From: Lytechinus variegatus | Taxonomy: Eukaryota > Echinodermata > Echinoidea > Temnopleuroida > Toxopneustidae | Direction: 5' to 3' | NCBI RefSeq assembly: GCF_018143015.1 | Contig: NC_054742.1 | Coordinates: 61,016,853 to 61,080,852, forward strand | Length of the DNA: 64,000 nt | In this document: positions 11,521-22,520 of the stretch, piece after piece | Layout: each line of letters starts with the position of its first letter | Numbering within the stretch: position 1 is the first letter of the stretch | Made by a program: the position numbers and the translations under genes | Notes under the pieces: model-generated | Told to the model about the DNA's origin: nothing | Seen by the model: the letters and a program-made list of their open reading frames with translations, nothing else | Database searches by the model: none

Positions 11521-12570
11521 TAGACAAGTGGAATACCCCTGGCAGTCTTCGCCTGCATTAAGCAATGCAATATAGCAACAAGCAGTGTTGACTTTGTGAC
11601 AATGATATACAGTATCAAATATTTCTCTTGTTCATTTACCCTTCATAATGTAGCAATGCAATGTTGTGGACGCGCTAATGACTAGCCTCAACAACCCCTC
11701 CTATTGTCCTTTAGAAAATTTGCAGCTCTTTGTATTTTTTCCTTACTTGTGCTTTAATAAAGAAATTCCCCTGATAGCAGAATGGCCTTGCCCAAAGATT
11801 TTGAAATTTTAAAATACGAGCTTCAAGGAATAAGGAAATGAATGGATATGAGCATTTACTGAAGAGATGGAAAAATATAAATTTTCAAAGATTTTTAACT
11901 CAAATGACCTTTGACATTGATCAAACGACCTAATTTTCAGCACACATAATGGCTGATACCAGACACTCCTCATATACAATTGCAGGGAATCAGATTTTAA
12001 GAATTAGAACTAATGACCTTTTACCTTGACTTGGAAAAATACTCTGCTTTTTTGAAATTTCTGATGTCAAATAATCCTCCTGTACAACTTTGATTAAATT
12101 TGATTGAATAATGTATTTGAAATGACCTCAGACTTTGACCCAGTAATCTAACATTGTACTAACAATATAATTTATGTTTCCTGATGAAAATTATATCTAT
12201 GCTTGACAGAGCAAAGGCTTCTGTTATTAAATTGATACCAGTATGTTGACCTCCAAATTGACCTTTGACATCATCCAGTGATCTCAAATTACATTCATCC
12301 ATTAACAAAGATTTGGAAATCAACTTCAAAAGTGATATCTTAAACTTGGTCATAGTACAAGGTCAAAGCTTTATTTGCCTTTGATCATGTGACCTAAAAC
12401 TGATGCTAAATGATCAGTGACCCTTCAGTACTTTTGTGTCTAAGTTTCATGAAATAGGCACTGAAATTAGGGAAATTCAAAACCTTAACGATGATTAAGA
12501 TGCCGTCACTACCGTCGTTGAAAAGGTGATACGCCTTCCTCCTGCTATGCAGGTGAGGTGAGACAAAAAC
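11521..12570. repeat. interspersed repeat, copy 2
   Basis: Starts AGACAAGTGGAATACCCCTG with GCCTGCATTAAGC and a TGTTGACTTTG segment, and ends CTGCTATGCAGGTGAGGTG followed by AGAC, like the copy at 5574-6222. The middle contains several diverged TGACCTTTGACCTTG-type units. No coding capacity. Confidence 0.6.
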
Positions 12571-12614
12571 CTGAATTTGACTTATAGAAATCTTGTTTGC
12601 TCCTTTATACATCT

Positions 12615-12770
12615 GGCCCTGTTTCATAAAGGACTTACAATTATTGTAACTTTGCCACAATGGCAACTACCATGGTAACGGGGCTCAGCAGCCAATCACA
12701 ATCACGGTTTCCATGGTAGTTGCCAAAATAGCAAAGTTACAACAGTTGCAAGTCCTTTATGAAACGGGCC
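12615..12770. mobile_element. foldback MITE (GGCCCTGTTTCATAAAGGAC)
   Basis: About 65 bases on the left (TTTCATAAAGGACTT through CAACTACCATGG) pair with the inverse on the right, leaving a loop of only about 25 bases. The whole 156 bp would form one hairpin. Non-coding. Confidence 0.8.
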
Positions 12771-13594
12771 CCTGGGCAGTGTAACGTTAAAGTTTGCAAT
12801 CAATTGCAAATATGAAACCGTCTCCTTATCCTCTGTTTCGTTGTTGATAGGTCCATCAGGTTTTGCAACTGGCAGGTCAGAATCCGTTTGTCTCTCTTCC
12901 AGGATTCTCAGCCTTGTCATATGGCTATATAGCAAAAAAAATAAACAAAAATCAGAGTTTTCAGAGGATGATTAATATGACCAATGACCTAAGGTTTCTA
13001 CTATAAATGAGTCCCTTGGTAAGAAATAAAGGGAAAAAATAATATTGCTTGCTTGTGCAATGTTTTACTCAATAGTTGATACCTCATATCCAATTGACTT
13101 TGTATGTAAAAACATTGTTGAACTTTGTTGTACCAGTCTGAACAAGTATTTATGAAGTATAATCGGAAGCAGGGCATATTTCATTATGTACTGAGGCTTA
13201 ATGCGTGTTGTACAATGCAGTAATGGCATCGTTCACAGAGGTCCAAAAACATTAATCAGTCATTGGATTAGACTTTGTACAAATCATCGATATTTTTACT
13301 TTTCATATAGAAAAAAAATACTACCACAACCTAATCTACTATACTTGAATTCCATTTAAATAAGTGAATTACTGAATTTAAAGTACTTTGATTTCAAGTT
13401 TTAATATCAAATTCAATTATCTTGAATAATTCAACAAAAAATGCAAACAATAATTGTTTTAAATTTTGAAAGAAAAATACATTGTTCCCCTTTTCTAAGA
13501 CACCCGGGGTATTTACCAAAACAAAGTTGTGAATTCCCTTAATATATTCCCCAACATCCCCCTCTCCATGTCTTAATTCTAGAATACATCTTAC
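12771..13594. other. no supported gene; possible exon-like patch at 12780-12934
   Basis: On the minus strand a T-rich tract ending in TATATAG (near 12935) precedes an open peptide containing TRLRILEERQTDSDLPVAKP. It could be another remnant of the neighbouring CHD-like pseudogene or chance. I do not recognise the sequence. Confidence 0.25.
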
Positions 13595-13798
13595 CCAAAT
13601 GTCAACAATCCCTTCTCCATCCTGAAGCATTCCAGACGAGTCCATCCAGAGGGCATCTGTTTCTTAGGTGGTCTCTGTGAGGGCTCTCTCTTTTCTTTAA
13701 TCTTCATGTGGTGGTGTTTGAGGCTTGGTAGGATGCTCATACTCGCTCTCATCAGAGGTCATGTCAAGGACCTCATCCATGCCTCCAAAGCAATTGGT
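13595..13798 (-). pseudogene. CHD6-9-like pseudogene, pre-SANT exon remnant
   Basis: Minus-strand exon between an acceptor (CACAG before 13798) and a donor (GG|GTAAGA after 13595). It reads FGGMDEVLDMTSDESEYEH then PTKPQTPP in one frame, hits a stop, and resumes one base out of frame as KIKEKREPSQRPPKKQ then WTRLECFRMEKGLLTFG. In CHD6-9 (kismet) proteins the DELMEFSDLESD linker is followed by RSECFRVEKNLLVYGWGRW at the start of the SANT/SLIDE region, which matches order and wording. The frameshift near 13700 argues for a broken gene. Neighbouring exons with the same fault lie at 16164-17325. Confidence 0.7.
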
Positions 13799-13947
13799 CT
13801 GTGTACATTAATGAAAGGTATCAACAATAAAGTCCTACTGAAGATGAATAATGTCACAATTGCAGAAATTTTTATCTCTTGGGAGATGAATAATGTCATA
13901 ATCACACAATTCTTATACTCTGGGTTATATGAAACAGACTCATTGAG

Positions 13948-14290
13948 AAAAAAACAAGTGGAGCGCCTCTGGCGGTCTTGCCAGCATTATGCAATTCAAT
14001 ATATAGCAGCAGTGCTGACTTTGCAAACTACTATAATTCACAAAATATGATGATATAATACTATGATCATTGACCCTAAATGACATTTGACCTTGATCAT
14101 GTGACCTAAGACTTGTGATATCCATAAACTTTCAAAGTTATAATGGCGATTCAACAATCAACGATTAACCCCAACATGGCAAAAGTTCATTGACCTTAAA
14201 TGACGTTTGACTTTGGTCATGTGACCCGACATCTGCACAGGATGTTCAGTGATTCTCGATTACTCTTATGTCCAAGTTTCATGAACTCAA
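13948..14290. repeat. interspersed repeat, copy 3, truncated by an insertion
   Basis: Opens AAACAAGTGGAGCGCCTCTG as in the copies at 5574 and 11521 and proceeds to TCCAAGTTTCATGAACT, where the TIR element at 14291 interrupts it. Confidence 0.6.
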
Positions 14291-15920
14291 AGGGGGGACC
14301 ACTTCTATTGAAGAGTGAGTGGATACCAGGTGTGACAAAAAAAAAACACTTAAAAAAGATCTCTTTTTCAAGATAGGGCACGTAAGGTAATGTAATAAGG
14401 GTGTCCAAAAACACAAAAATACTGGAAAAAAGGATATATTTCGCTAGAAAAGCTACATGTATGCTGTATGTGTTTACGGTCAAATATGCAAGGGTATATT
14501 GCCCCAACACTACATATTTAGAGTCTGATTTGAGTGAGAGGTGGGGCAGTACTAAACCCAAAGTAAACGTAAAGCCAATGTCTGTGATCTTGTAAAAGGC
14601 GATATACGACAACCACAATCTTTACACATCATTGGATGTGTACATAGAAAGATATTCATCCAGAAATCTGAATGATGACTTTTCAAAAGAAAGCTTTTTT
14701 CATCAAAATCCCTGAAAAGTTAATGGGTGCACAGACATGGGGTAGTATTCTGAACAAAGTCTTAACTTTTCTTGTAACTCTTCAAGATAACAGCTCGCCA
14801 AAATTCTCTTAAATTGGTATTCTGAATATTGTCTTATCTCTGTAAGGACATCCCCTATTTTATCTCTGAGATGCCCAATAATTTATCATCAACCAATCAT
14901 TAAACTTTTTAAATGCCTAGGTCAACCAATAGAAATGTTTCCTCTAAAAAATAATTACGCACAATGTTGGAATGAGGCGTAATTACCCTTGCGTCCTTGA
15001 CGCTTATGCTTGTGCACTACTGTGCTAAAAATTAACGTGGCTGTTCTCCCAATCATATTTTCTTTAAAAAGATTCATCATCTCAAATACCAATTTCTAAT
15101 TGCTGAAAAGTCTAACAATCTGTCTCTGTAATGTTTTCGGAATAACTCATTTTGTAAAACAAGACATTCTTGCGGGATGCAGCAAGAAATTATAGTTTTT
15201 ACTTATAAATATTGCATGCACCATAAAGTTACAATAGCCCCCTACCTCTTGTAAATTTTCTTGTATTTTGCAAGAAAGTGAAACCGAACGTAAAGATAAG
15301 AGAATTTTCAGAATACTTTTTATCTCCATATGCTATCTTGCGCACAGAGATATTTTTATGCGCTGTTATCAACTTTACGCATCATAACTATGAAGTCATA
15401 CACGCTCAGTGAAATTTACAAGATCCCAAGAATTTTTAGAATACAGATTTTATTGCAACTCTGAAGATACAAGAATATTTCTCTTAAGACAATTTTCAGA
15501 AAATGACCCATGGGTTACAATATTTGTTCAATCTGAAAATGATTGCCAGGGGTTTTTCCAAGAAAATCATACATTTCTTTCAAATTTTTATGAGATATTT
15601 GGTACACTTACTCATGATAATATAAGGAACATTATCTATTTAAAGATTTTGTGAAATAAAAAGAAATACATGCTAAATCTTTATCATTAGGTGTACAGAC
15701 ATGGGGACCACCATCATACATGTACTTGTTAAAGGGGTAATTAAGGGAATACTTGTCAAGGGTACCGTTTTGATTCCAATACTTGCTAAGGGTAGGGTTT
15801 CATACGCCAATATTTGTTAAGGAGTGCATTTTCAGAATATGGAAAGTACTTGTACAGGATGCTTTTCTAAACCCCATAGTTGCACCTGGTATCCACATGT
15901 CAATGGAAGTGGCGTCCTGC
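14291..15920. mobile_element. TIR element, GAGTGGATACCA type, with nested insert
   Basis: The left end (GGACCACTTCTATTG, GTGGATACCAGGTG) is mirrored by the right end (CACCTGGTATCCAC, CAATGGAAGTGG). Interior words TAGGGCACGT, AAGGGTGTC and CAAAAACACAAAAAT are shared with 28271-28835. The interior is interrupted by a separate segment, about 14743-15694, bounded by a 12-base direct repeat ACAGACATGGGG (14731-14742 and 15695-15706). Confidence 0.65.
14743..15694. repeat. nested TATTCTGA-type repeat
   Basis: Begins TAGTATTCTGAACAAAGTC and contains AAATTGGTATTCTGA and TTATCTCTGTAAG. The same words occur in the same order at 50530-50770. The flanking 12-base direct repeats suggest insertion into the surrounding element. 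No coding region recognised. Confidence 0.5.
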
Positions 15921-15962
15921 AGACTCTAAGTCATACTTAAATCTTTGTGAACCACCCCCTGG

Positions 15963-16139
15963 TGTTTCATAGAGCTGTTTGTAAGTTATAATTGACTTTA
16001 TGCATAACTAGTGACCCTTCTTTGTACTAGATATAACCCTATGTAGCCGACTTCACATAAGCACATAAGAACACATTCAAGTCATGCATTGAGTCATGCG
16101 TAAGGTCATGTATAATTTTACTAGCAGCTTTATGAAACA
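15963..16139. mobile_element. MITE, TGTTTCATARAGCTG ends
   Basis: Left TGTTTCATAGAGCTGTTTG, right CAGCTTTATGAAACA, an inverted pair. A truncated relative with TGTTTCATAAAGCTGTTTG starts at 17176, between two copies of a CHD-like exon. Confidence 0.6.
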
Positions 16140-16163
16140 GCCAACCGAATAATCATCACTCAC

Positions 16164-16276
16164 CTTGCCTGTTTCTAGCTCAATGACCGTTCTCTTTGCC
16201 TTCCTTAAAACCAGAATAGGATCAACTACCTTGACCTGGGTCATTTGGTGTGATCAGAATCTCTTTTTGAGCTTCC
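16164..16276 (-). pseudogene. CHD6-9-like pseudogene, middle exon remnant
   Basis: On the minus strand TTCTCTCTGGCAG precedes 16276 and a good donor (GGCAAG|GTGAGT) follows 16164. One frame reads EAQKEILITPNDPGQGS then stop; another reads VDPILVLRKAKRTVIELETGK to the donor. In CHD7/8 the corresponding stretch is TDISLDDPNFWQKWAKKA. The resemblance is partial and needs frame changes, so assignment rests mainly on position between better-matched exon remnants. Confidence 0.45.
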
Positions 16277-16972
16277 CTGCCAGAGAGAACAAAAAATACA
16301 TGTACATGCATTTCAACATCAATTGATAAATTCTTACATTGATTTATTATCTACATCTATTCAAATAGTCATTGATTTCATTTCAATCTGCATTTAGCAT
16401 GAGGTATTCAGAATAATAATGAATATAATACAATAATAACATAATAAAATACTACAAATTGTATGTTACAAAACCCATATCTTTCCCATAAATAATGAGA
16501 TCTTAATGACAACATTTATTATCAATAATTACATATTAATGTGCAAAAAGGCAAATATTATAAACAAGAAAACAAATTATGACTTTCCTTACTCACAAAA
16601 AATAAAGAGCTATGAAAGAGGAAGATATAGAAGTGTCTCTGCAAATAAACTTTTTGAATCCCTTCCATGTTACCAGATAACATATTTTACATTTAGGTGT
16701 GAATATTAAAAAATTCAGTTCCTGGGTTTGTCTTCCTGCGCATGGTAATTCCCTAGTCTGCAGGCACAGACCCTGATTGGAACTTTGATCAACAAGTGTG
16801 CCTCCACGCAAAGAGTAAGACCAGCACATACAAAACTTGCTGTTCCAACTGTTCCAATACCTGAGACCAGTAATTCCTTTGGCAATCAAGATATCTTGCG
16901 TGAAACAACATATCCTAGAAAATACAGATAACAGGATACCTATTGAAGGCAATATGAAGTGAACCAACTCAC

Positions 16973-17141
16973 CTTTGCTAAAGATGATCCCTTCCAGGCT
17001 TGTGCTTGATGACTTTCATATGCCTTTGCAGGATCTGGTCAATGGCTTCAGCGAAGAACTGTGATGATTGGTTGTCACTGTCCATGATGGCCCGTAAGCT
17101 CCTTGTCTTAATCCTCCATCTCCTTCTTGGTTGTCGCTATC
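16973..17141 (-). pseudogene. CHD6-9-like pseudogene, GAYGAxMD exon remnant
   Basis: Minus strand, ending at a donor CAAAG|GTGAGT. It reads AIMDSDNQSSQFFAEAIDQ then ILQRHMKVIKHKPGR, corresponding to CHD7 ALMDEEDEGSKFCEEDIDQ and ILLRRTHTITIE downstream of the helicase. GAYG and AIMD are one base out of frame with each other, and another shift is needed before IIFSK (CHD: STFAK). At least two frameshifts, so not translatable as one exon. Confidence 0.7.
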
Positions 17142-17229
17142 CATCTGTGATTGGTTGAAAGATTACTCAGGTCGGTGTTTCATAAAGCTGTTTGCAAAGT
17201 TACACATGACTCTATGCATGACTTAACGC

Positions 17230-17325
17230 ATGATGATTGGTCATCGTCCATGATGGCCCTGTAAGCTCCAAATGTTAGTATATCCTCCATCACCTTGGAC
17301 TTGGCCTACTGCTGGTGTACACAAA
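17230..17325 (-). pseudogene. CHD6-9-like pseudogene, duplicated exon part
   Basis: Minus strand reads VHQQ, stop, then AKSKVMEDILTFGAYRAIMD and DDQSS, matching CHD7 VQQLSKKEIEDLLRKGAYG then ALMDEE. The GAYRAIMDDDQSS part is a second copy of sequence at 17050-17100. A TGTTTCATAAAGCTG repeat fragment (17176-17230) lies between the copies. The in-frame TAG supports a pseudogene. Confidence 0.65.
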
Positions 17326-18710
17326 ATCAGAAGAAAAAAAAATGTCTTGAAAGGGTAACAACAAAAGGTGATGCCAAAAACCAGTAACCATTCTTTACAA
17401 TGGGTTGGTTGGGCAAAAAGTAGCAATTGCCACAAGCACAAGCAAAAGATCATGCCTTTAGCAATTGCTTTAATTTGTTTGCATAACCCTTTGCATAATA
17501 TGCTTAAACCTTTTTCTTGCAAAAAAGCAATGTCATGCTGGTGCAAACATGGCTCGCAGAGCAAAAGTGGGAATCCAACAAAAAAGTGTGGCAGTGCAAA
17601 ATACTCTCCTTCAACATCTTTTCCTTAGAAGTGGTGTCAAACTTTTCCTTTAACTTGTTTCTAATCAATAAATTTCCATATTTGGCATTCAGTTTGCACT
17701 TACTTACTAGGAAGAACACATGTATATGTAGGCTACTGTAAACCTTTGGATTCTCTCTCAGACATATACACAGGAAGCACATGCCCTGATCAAGCAAACA
17801 CTCAAGCTGCTTTGATGGATCTTGAAAAACCATTGCAAAAAGTTTTCTTTTCAAACCAGCCCAAATATATCAATTTATTAAAAAAGAAACAAGTTAGTTT
17901 GACACCATGTCCAAGACATGAAAAATGAATCTAATTGCACCCCTGTACAAGGTACGATAATACGCCAGTGGCGGACTGTACCAGACTGGAAGAAGAAAAG
18001 CCAATCATTGTGAAGTTGGTCAATAAGTCATGATTCTTGAAGTATTGCGTGCTACTTCAGTTCAAAGATCACAGAAAATATGATATATTGGTATCAGAGT
18101 GTGAATGCATTCATCACGGGTGGAAATTTGTTAGATTTTCAAATTTTGAAGGCTTACAACAAATCAGGAATAAGATGAGCTGCTGAGCAAGATTCCTTTG
18201 TGTTTCCACTAATAGATTAAACATTTTATATCACGGACGGAGATGATAAATATGGGATTTTCAAAATATTGGTACATTTTTATCATTAACAACTTAATAC
18301 TGACCAAGTATCGTTATTGCCAGTAACACTGGGGTAACACTCAGGTCTGTTAGCTTCTACATGTATGTCAATCATATCGAATTCTAAACCAATAAATTCC
18401 AAAAAAATAAAAACATTATCATGGACAGATATCAAAGATAGACACAATTAAAACAAATATAAAGGAGGACCTTGTAAGAAGTTCTTATTATTTTTATGGG
18501 GGGCGGGGGGCAAATGCTAATATTTTTATGATTTTTACATTTCTGAACATGATTAAACAGTATTGGTTGCAAAATCAAGTTGCTGCAACAAACTTCAATC
18601 AAGTTGAACCAACTTAACTGAAATTCTTTCCTTCATTAAGTTTATTCTTTCTTCCTTCCTTTTTTCCATCTTTCTACTTTCTTCTAACATTAGCCGTGCC
18701 CTTAGGCAGG
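17326..18710. other. no gene seen
   Basis: I looked for upstream CHD helicase exons on the minus strand and found none. Sequence is AT-rich with short frames only. Confidence 0.4.
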
Positions 18711-18714
18711 GCTC

Positions 18715-18925
18715 GACACTAGCGGCGGTCCGACGGTCTCAGACCGGTAAAAATCGCTGTCGGGCCAGTAGATTTTCGGAAATTGGAAGATTTACTGGTC
18801 CGACATGACCAGTAAAAAATATCATTGTCGGGCCAGTAATTTTTCCAAAAATAGCAAGATTTAAGGGTCCGACATGACCAGTAATAAAAACCATTGTTGG
18901 GCCAATAACTTTTCCAGAAATGGTC
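18715..18925. repeat. motif-cluster repeat (ACTGGTCCGACATGACC word), left part
   Basis: ACTGGTCCGACATGACCAGT and variants (GGTCCGACATGACCAGTAA, TGTCGGGCCAGTA) recur four to five times in 210 bases. The same word returns at 20510-20615, on the far side of the CTTT tract, so the two clusters are probably halves of one element. Confidence 0.6.
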
Positions 18926-19359
18926 AAATTCACAGCAAACCATTCCCCCGTTAAATTCAGCCATTCACACACAGAATACACACAGAATGAATCGCACGTA
19001 TTCGTAAGTGTTAGAGTACTATACAGCATGCATACAGCTGTGTACATGTAGTCAGCCACACAGCTCACATGGTAAATTCTCCACTGGCCGCACGAACGAA
19101 GCCTGGCTAAACTCTGGCAGAAATCTCTCACAGAACTGTCAAAATTCAAGGTTCATACTCATGAAAGGCTCTTATAATGTCCATATTTCCTAAAAATTGG
19201 AGCAACTCTGTCATTCGTAAGCAGTAAAAGGAGAAATTTTCACTTCTGTTTTGGTTCAAACAGATCGGGTTTCGGGTGATATCGTCTGAATACATAATAG
19301 CCCCACATATGCATTTATGTGTGTGTTGATACACTTGGTATCTGACTTTCTTTCGTAGC

Positions 19360-20450
19360 TATTTTAATTGAGCCAAAAAGAAACTGATAAATTTTTTATG
19401 ATAATAGTTTTAGCTTTCTTCCTATCTTTCTTTCCTTCTTCATCTTTCTTTGTTTCTTCCCTCGATTTTTTTTGTTACTGTTTTTTTTTAATTTCCCTTT
19501 TTTCTTTAATTCATTTTTTCTTTCTATCCTTTTATAAAATATTTTCTCTATTTCCTTTTTCTCTCTCTTTCTTTCTGATATTTTTTTTCTTTAGTTTTTG
19601 AGTCCATCCATCCTATATTCATCTCTTTTCTTCTTCCTTTCTTTCCTTCCTTCTTTTTACCCCTTTCTTCATTCTTTGTTTCTTCCATCCATCATTTATT
19701 TACCCTTTCTTTTTTTATTTCTCTTCTCAGCCCTTTCTTTATTACATTCATTCCTTCCTTTCTTCTATCTGTCTTGTTCTTTCCTTTTTCCCTTTGTTAA
19801 TTACATCCTTTTACCTTCCTTTCTTTTTTTTTGACTGCTTGCTTCCTTTATTCTTTCATTCCTTCCTTTCTTTGTCTCTCGGTCTTTTTTTTCTTCCTTT
19901 CATCTATTCTTTTACCTTTTCTTTTTTTTATAATTGCTTGCTTCTTTCCTTCCCTTCCTTTATTTATTTCCTTCCTTCTATCTATCATTTTACCTTTCCT
20001 TCATTTCTTCCTTAATTCCTTCCTTCTTTCAATCCTTCCTTTTCTTTCTTTTGTCTGTCTTTCCATCTCTCCTTTTACCCTTTCTTTTTATTGCTTCTTC
20101 TTTCTTTCCTTTACTACTTTCTGGATTTGTTCTTTCTTTCTTTATTGCTTGCTTCATTTCCTTCCTTTCTTTCTTTTCTTTTCTTTCTTTCTTTCTTATA
20201 TTTGTTCCTTCTTTATTCCTTCCTTTCCTTCTTTAGTTTTTTCTTTTTTTCTTCCTTCACATCTATCCTTTCTTTACCTTTTTTTCTTCCTTTCTTTTAT
20301 TCTTTCTTTTCCTTCCTTCCTTCCTTCCTTCCTTCCTTCCTTTCTTTCTTTCTTTCTTTCTTTCCTTCTTTCTTCGTTTCTGTCTTTCTTCGTTTCGGTC
20401 TTGCTTTCTTTTTGTCCTTCATTTCCTTCATTTTTTTTTTTGGGGGGGGG
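19360..20450. repeat. 1.1-kb CTTT/CCTT polypyrimidine tract
   Basis: Almost pure pyrimidine on the plus strand, with runs of CTTT and CCTT; the cleanest CCTT/CTTT stretch is 20310-20380, followed by T9 and G10. Open frames through it (for example 19831-20466) are Phe/Ser/Leu-rich translations of the repeat. Confidence 0.9.
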
Positions 20451-20509
20451 GGTAACGAAAGGCTAGAAAAATAAACTTGCGCCTTTTCTTAATGTTTTCT
20501 TTATTTTTT

Positions 20510-20615
20510 GGGACCAGTAGATTTTAGGTTCGGACCAGTAAAAATTGGAAAAACTGGGTATCTACTGGTCCGACATGAATAGGTTGGACCAGTAGAAAAA
20601 ATGGGTTAGTGTGAA
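20510..20615. repeat. motif-cluster repeat (ACTGGTCCGACATG word), right part
   Basis: Contains GGACCAGTAGATTTTAGG, CGGACCAGTAAAAATTGG, CTACTGGTCCGACATGAA and TTGGACCAGTAG, the same word as at 18715-18925. Confidence 0.6.
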
Positions 20616-20807
20616 GCCTTGCCCTTAGGGATGCCACTCGTGAGCCTAGAAATTCCTGCAAATGCACACTGCCGATGGTTATCTTCACAAATTCTTGGCA
20701 GGAATGATTAAACTTATTCCAACAATGCAAAATAAAGTACACATATAAACAACAAAAACAATGGTACTCACATTAACCTGAAGAAACACTCTTTCAAGTT
20801 CTTTCAG

Positions 20808-20871
20808 AAAAGTGATATTTTAATGATTTTTTTAAAGTGTGTGCTCTGTACAACATTGGCATACCATAGTC
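20808..20871 (+). repeat. left half of an interspersed repeat (Y family), split by an insertion
   Basis: AAAGTGATATTTTAATGATT through ACCATAGTC matches the intact copies near 39255-39320 and, inverted, 23095-23160. The continuation (ACCATAGTCCTACCTG) is found at 22732 after a 1.86-kb insertion. Confidence 0.75.
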
Positions 20872-21108
20872 TAGACAGCTGGCAGCCGTCTGTTTCGAGG
20901 AGTTTTTTAACATTTATTTTTTTTATTCCTCCTCGTACACAGACGGCTCGCTATCGTGCAGCCACCATTAGGGGACTTGCAATGCAAAATCCCCCCGTCT
21001 GGGCTGTACAATTTTTGTCTTTAATGAATAAAAATTTTGAAAGTTAACACAACCAAATGCAAATTAATATTCCCTCGTGGCAATAACTGCCAAAAAACGG
21101 ACAAAAAT

Positions 21109-22520
21109 CTTCTTCTTCTCTATAAGTACAGGCCACCGTCTGGCGTATTGTCGTACTGTTGTGCAGGTGCAATGTATGTACTGTGTCTCAAATAAGGGGT
21201 CTAAAATGAATCAAGAGTGTGCAGCTAAAAAGACATCCGTAGAAAGTTAACGGAGCTGGATTTTCTGTACCTCCCTTTTGAAACTTGGAAGAGAGGTACA
21301 TGAGACGGCGACCTGTGGCAGAGCGTTCCATAGCCTGGTTGCGTCAGGAAAGTAGCTTTTTTACAGTGTCTGTGTCCTAGCAAATGGTACTTGTAATTTC
21401 TGGTTATGACCTCTTTGTGAGGAATGGAGAGATGGGATCAGAGTAGCCTCCGGGATGGATATTAAGGAGTTCTTAATGCAGAATATCATCGCAACCTTTG
21501 CCTGGGCTCTCCTTTCTTGCAGGGATGGCCATTGCAGTTGTTGGAGCATGGAGGTGACACTGCTTGTTCTGCGGTGGTCATTGCAAACAAAGCGAGCATA
21601 CCTTCTCTGTATCATTTCAAGCCTCATGACGTTAGCTTGAGTGAAAGGATCCCAGATGATACTTCCATATTCCATGACTGGTCTAAGTAGAGTGAGATAG
21701 CAGAGCACCTTGACTTTGCGAGGACATGATCTAATGTTCCTTTGAAGAAAAGCCCTGGTGGAATTAGCCTTTTTTGCTACCTGGCTGATGTGATGATTCC
21801 AGCTGAGCTTTTGATGGAGGTAGATTCCAAGATATTTTGCTGTGTCTCCTTTCTCCAAGGTGTAACCATGAAGGATGTATGGCAATATGATAGGCTTCCG
21901 TTTGTTGGTTACATGGAGGACTTGGCATTTCTTGGGGTTGAACTCCATTAGCCAGTCAGCCTCCCATTGCTCCAAGGACTTGATGTCTTCCTGTAGTTGA
22001 GCACCATCTTCCTCTGACCTTATCTTGCGATAAACTAGGCAGTCATCTGCGAAGAGCCTAACAGTGGTGTCATTAGACAGGTACTCTGGTAGGTCGTTGA
22101 TAAATATCAGGAACAACATCGGACCGACGACACTACCCTGCGGAACTCCCGATGTCACTTGGGACTTGGTAGAGATGGTTCCTTCAAGGAGTACTTGTTG
22201 CGTGCGATTGTCAAGAAAGTCGGCTATCCATTCATGAGTAGAGTTCCGTATGCCATAAAAATCAAGCTTATGAAGAAGTCTCCGGTGTAGCACCTTGTCA
22301 AAGGCATTGGCAAGATCTAGCAGGATGACATCAATCTGTTCTCTGTTGTCTAAAAACCCTTCGCAAGGTCTTGGACCGCAAGAGCAAGTTGTGAGACACA
22401 GGATCGTTTTTTACGGAAACCATGCTGAGCATCAGAGAGGATGTCATGGTCTTCAAGATGGTCCATAATGTTGCTGTGGACAATGTGTTCCAGAACTTTG
22501 CATGTCATTGATAGAGGGCG
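21109..22520 (-). mobile_element. 5'-truncated CR1/jockey-type LINE fragment
   Basis: Minus-strand reverse transcriptase gene fragment followed by a 3' region of about 140 bases ending in a short GAAGAAGAAG tail at 21109. The 5' side stops abruptly near 22520 at a point equivalent to the start of the RT domain (RPLSMTCKVLEHIV). Truncation at the 5' end and a short simple-repeat tail are usual for non-LTR elements. It lies inside the 9-bp-TSD element 20872-22731. Confidence 0.8.
21247..22519 (-). pseudogene. LINE reverse transcriptase, partial and broken
   Basis: From the 5' side: RPLSMTCKVLEHIV, DILSDAQHGFRKKRSC, then VILLDLANAFDK, then the main 310-codon open stretch (22293-21361) with PQGSVVGP and the catalytic LFADDCLVY box, typical of CR1/jockey-group RTs. 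A one-base shift in the A5 run near 22352-22356 separates the early segment from the main one. An in-frame TAA at about 21361 precedes SYFPDATRLWNALP and SFKREVQK, the usual C-terminal WN-LP and SFK motifs of the family. No endonuclease domain. Not functional as it stands; an RT-only relic. Confidence 0.85.

Noticed and set aside
12702-12935. Possible minus-strand exon (TRLRILEERQTDSD)
   Set aside because: Has an acceptor-like start but no convincing donor or family match, and overlaps a foldback MITE.
14217-14618. 133-codon minus-strand frame
   Set aside because: Spans the junction of two repeats (13948-14290 and the element at 14291), so it cannot be a conserved gene.
19368-20474. Several long plus-strand open frames (up to 211 codons)
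   Set aside because: They are Phe/Ser/Leu-rich translations of the CTTT/CCTT tract; overlapping frames are equally open.
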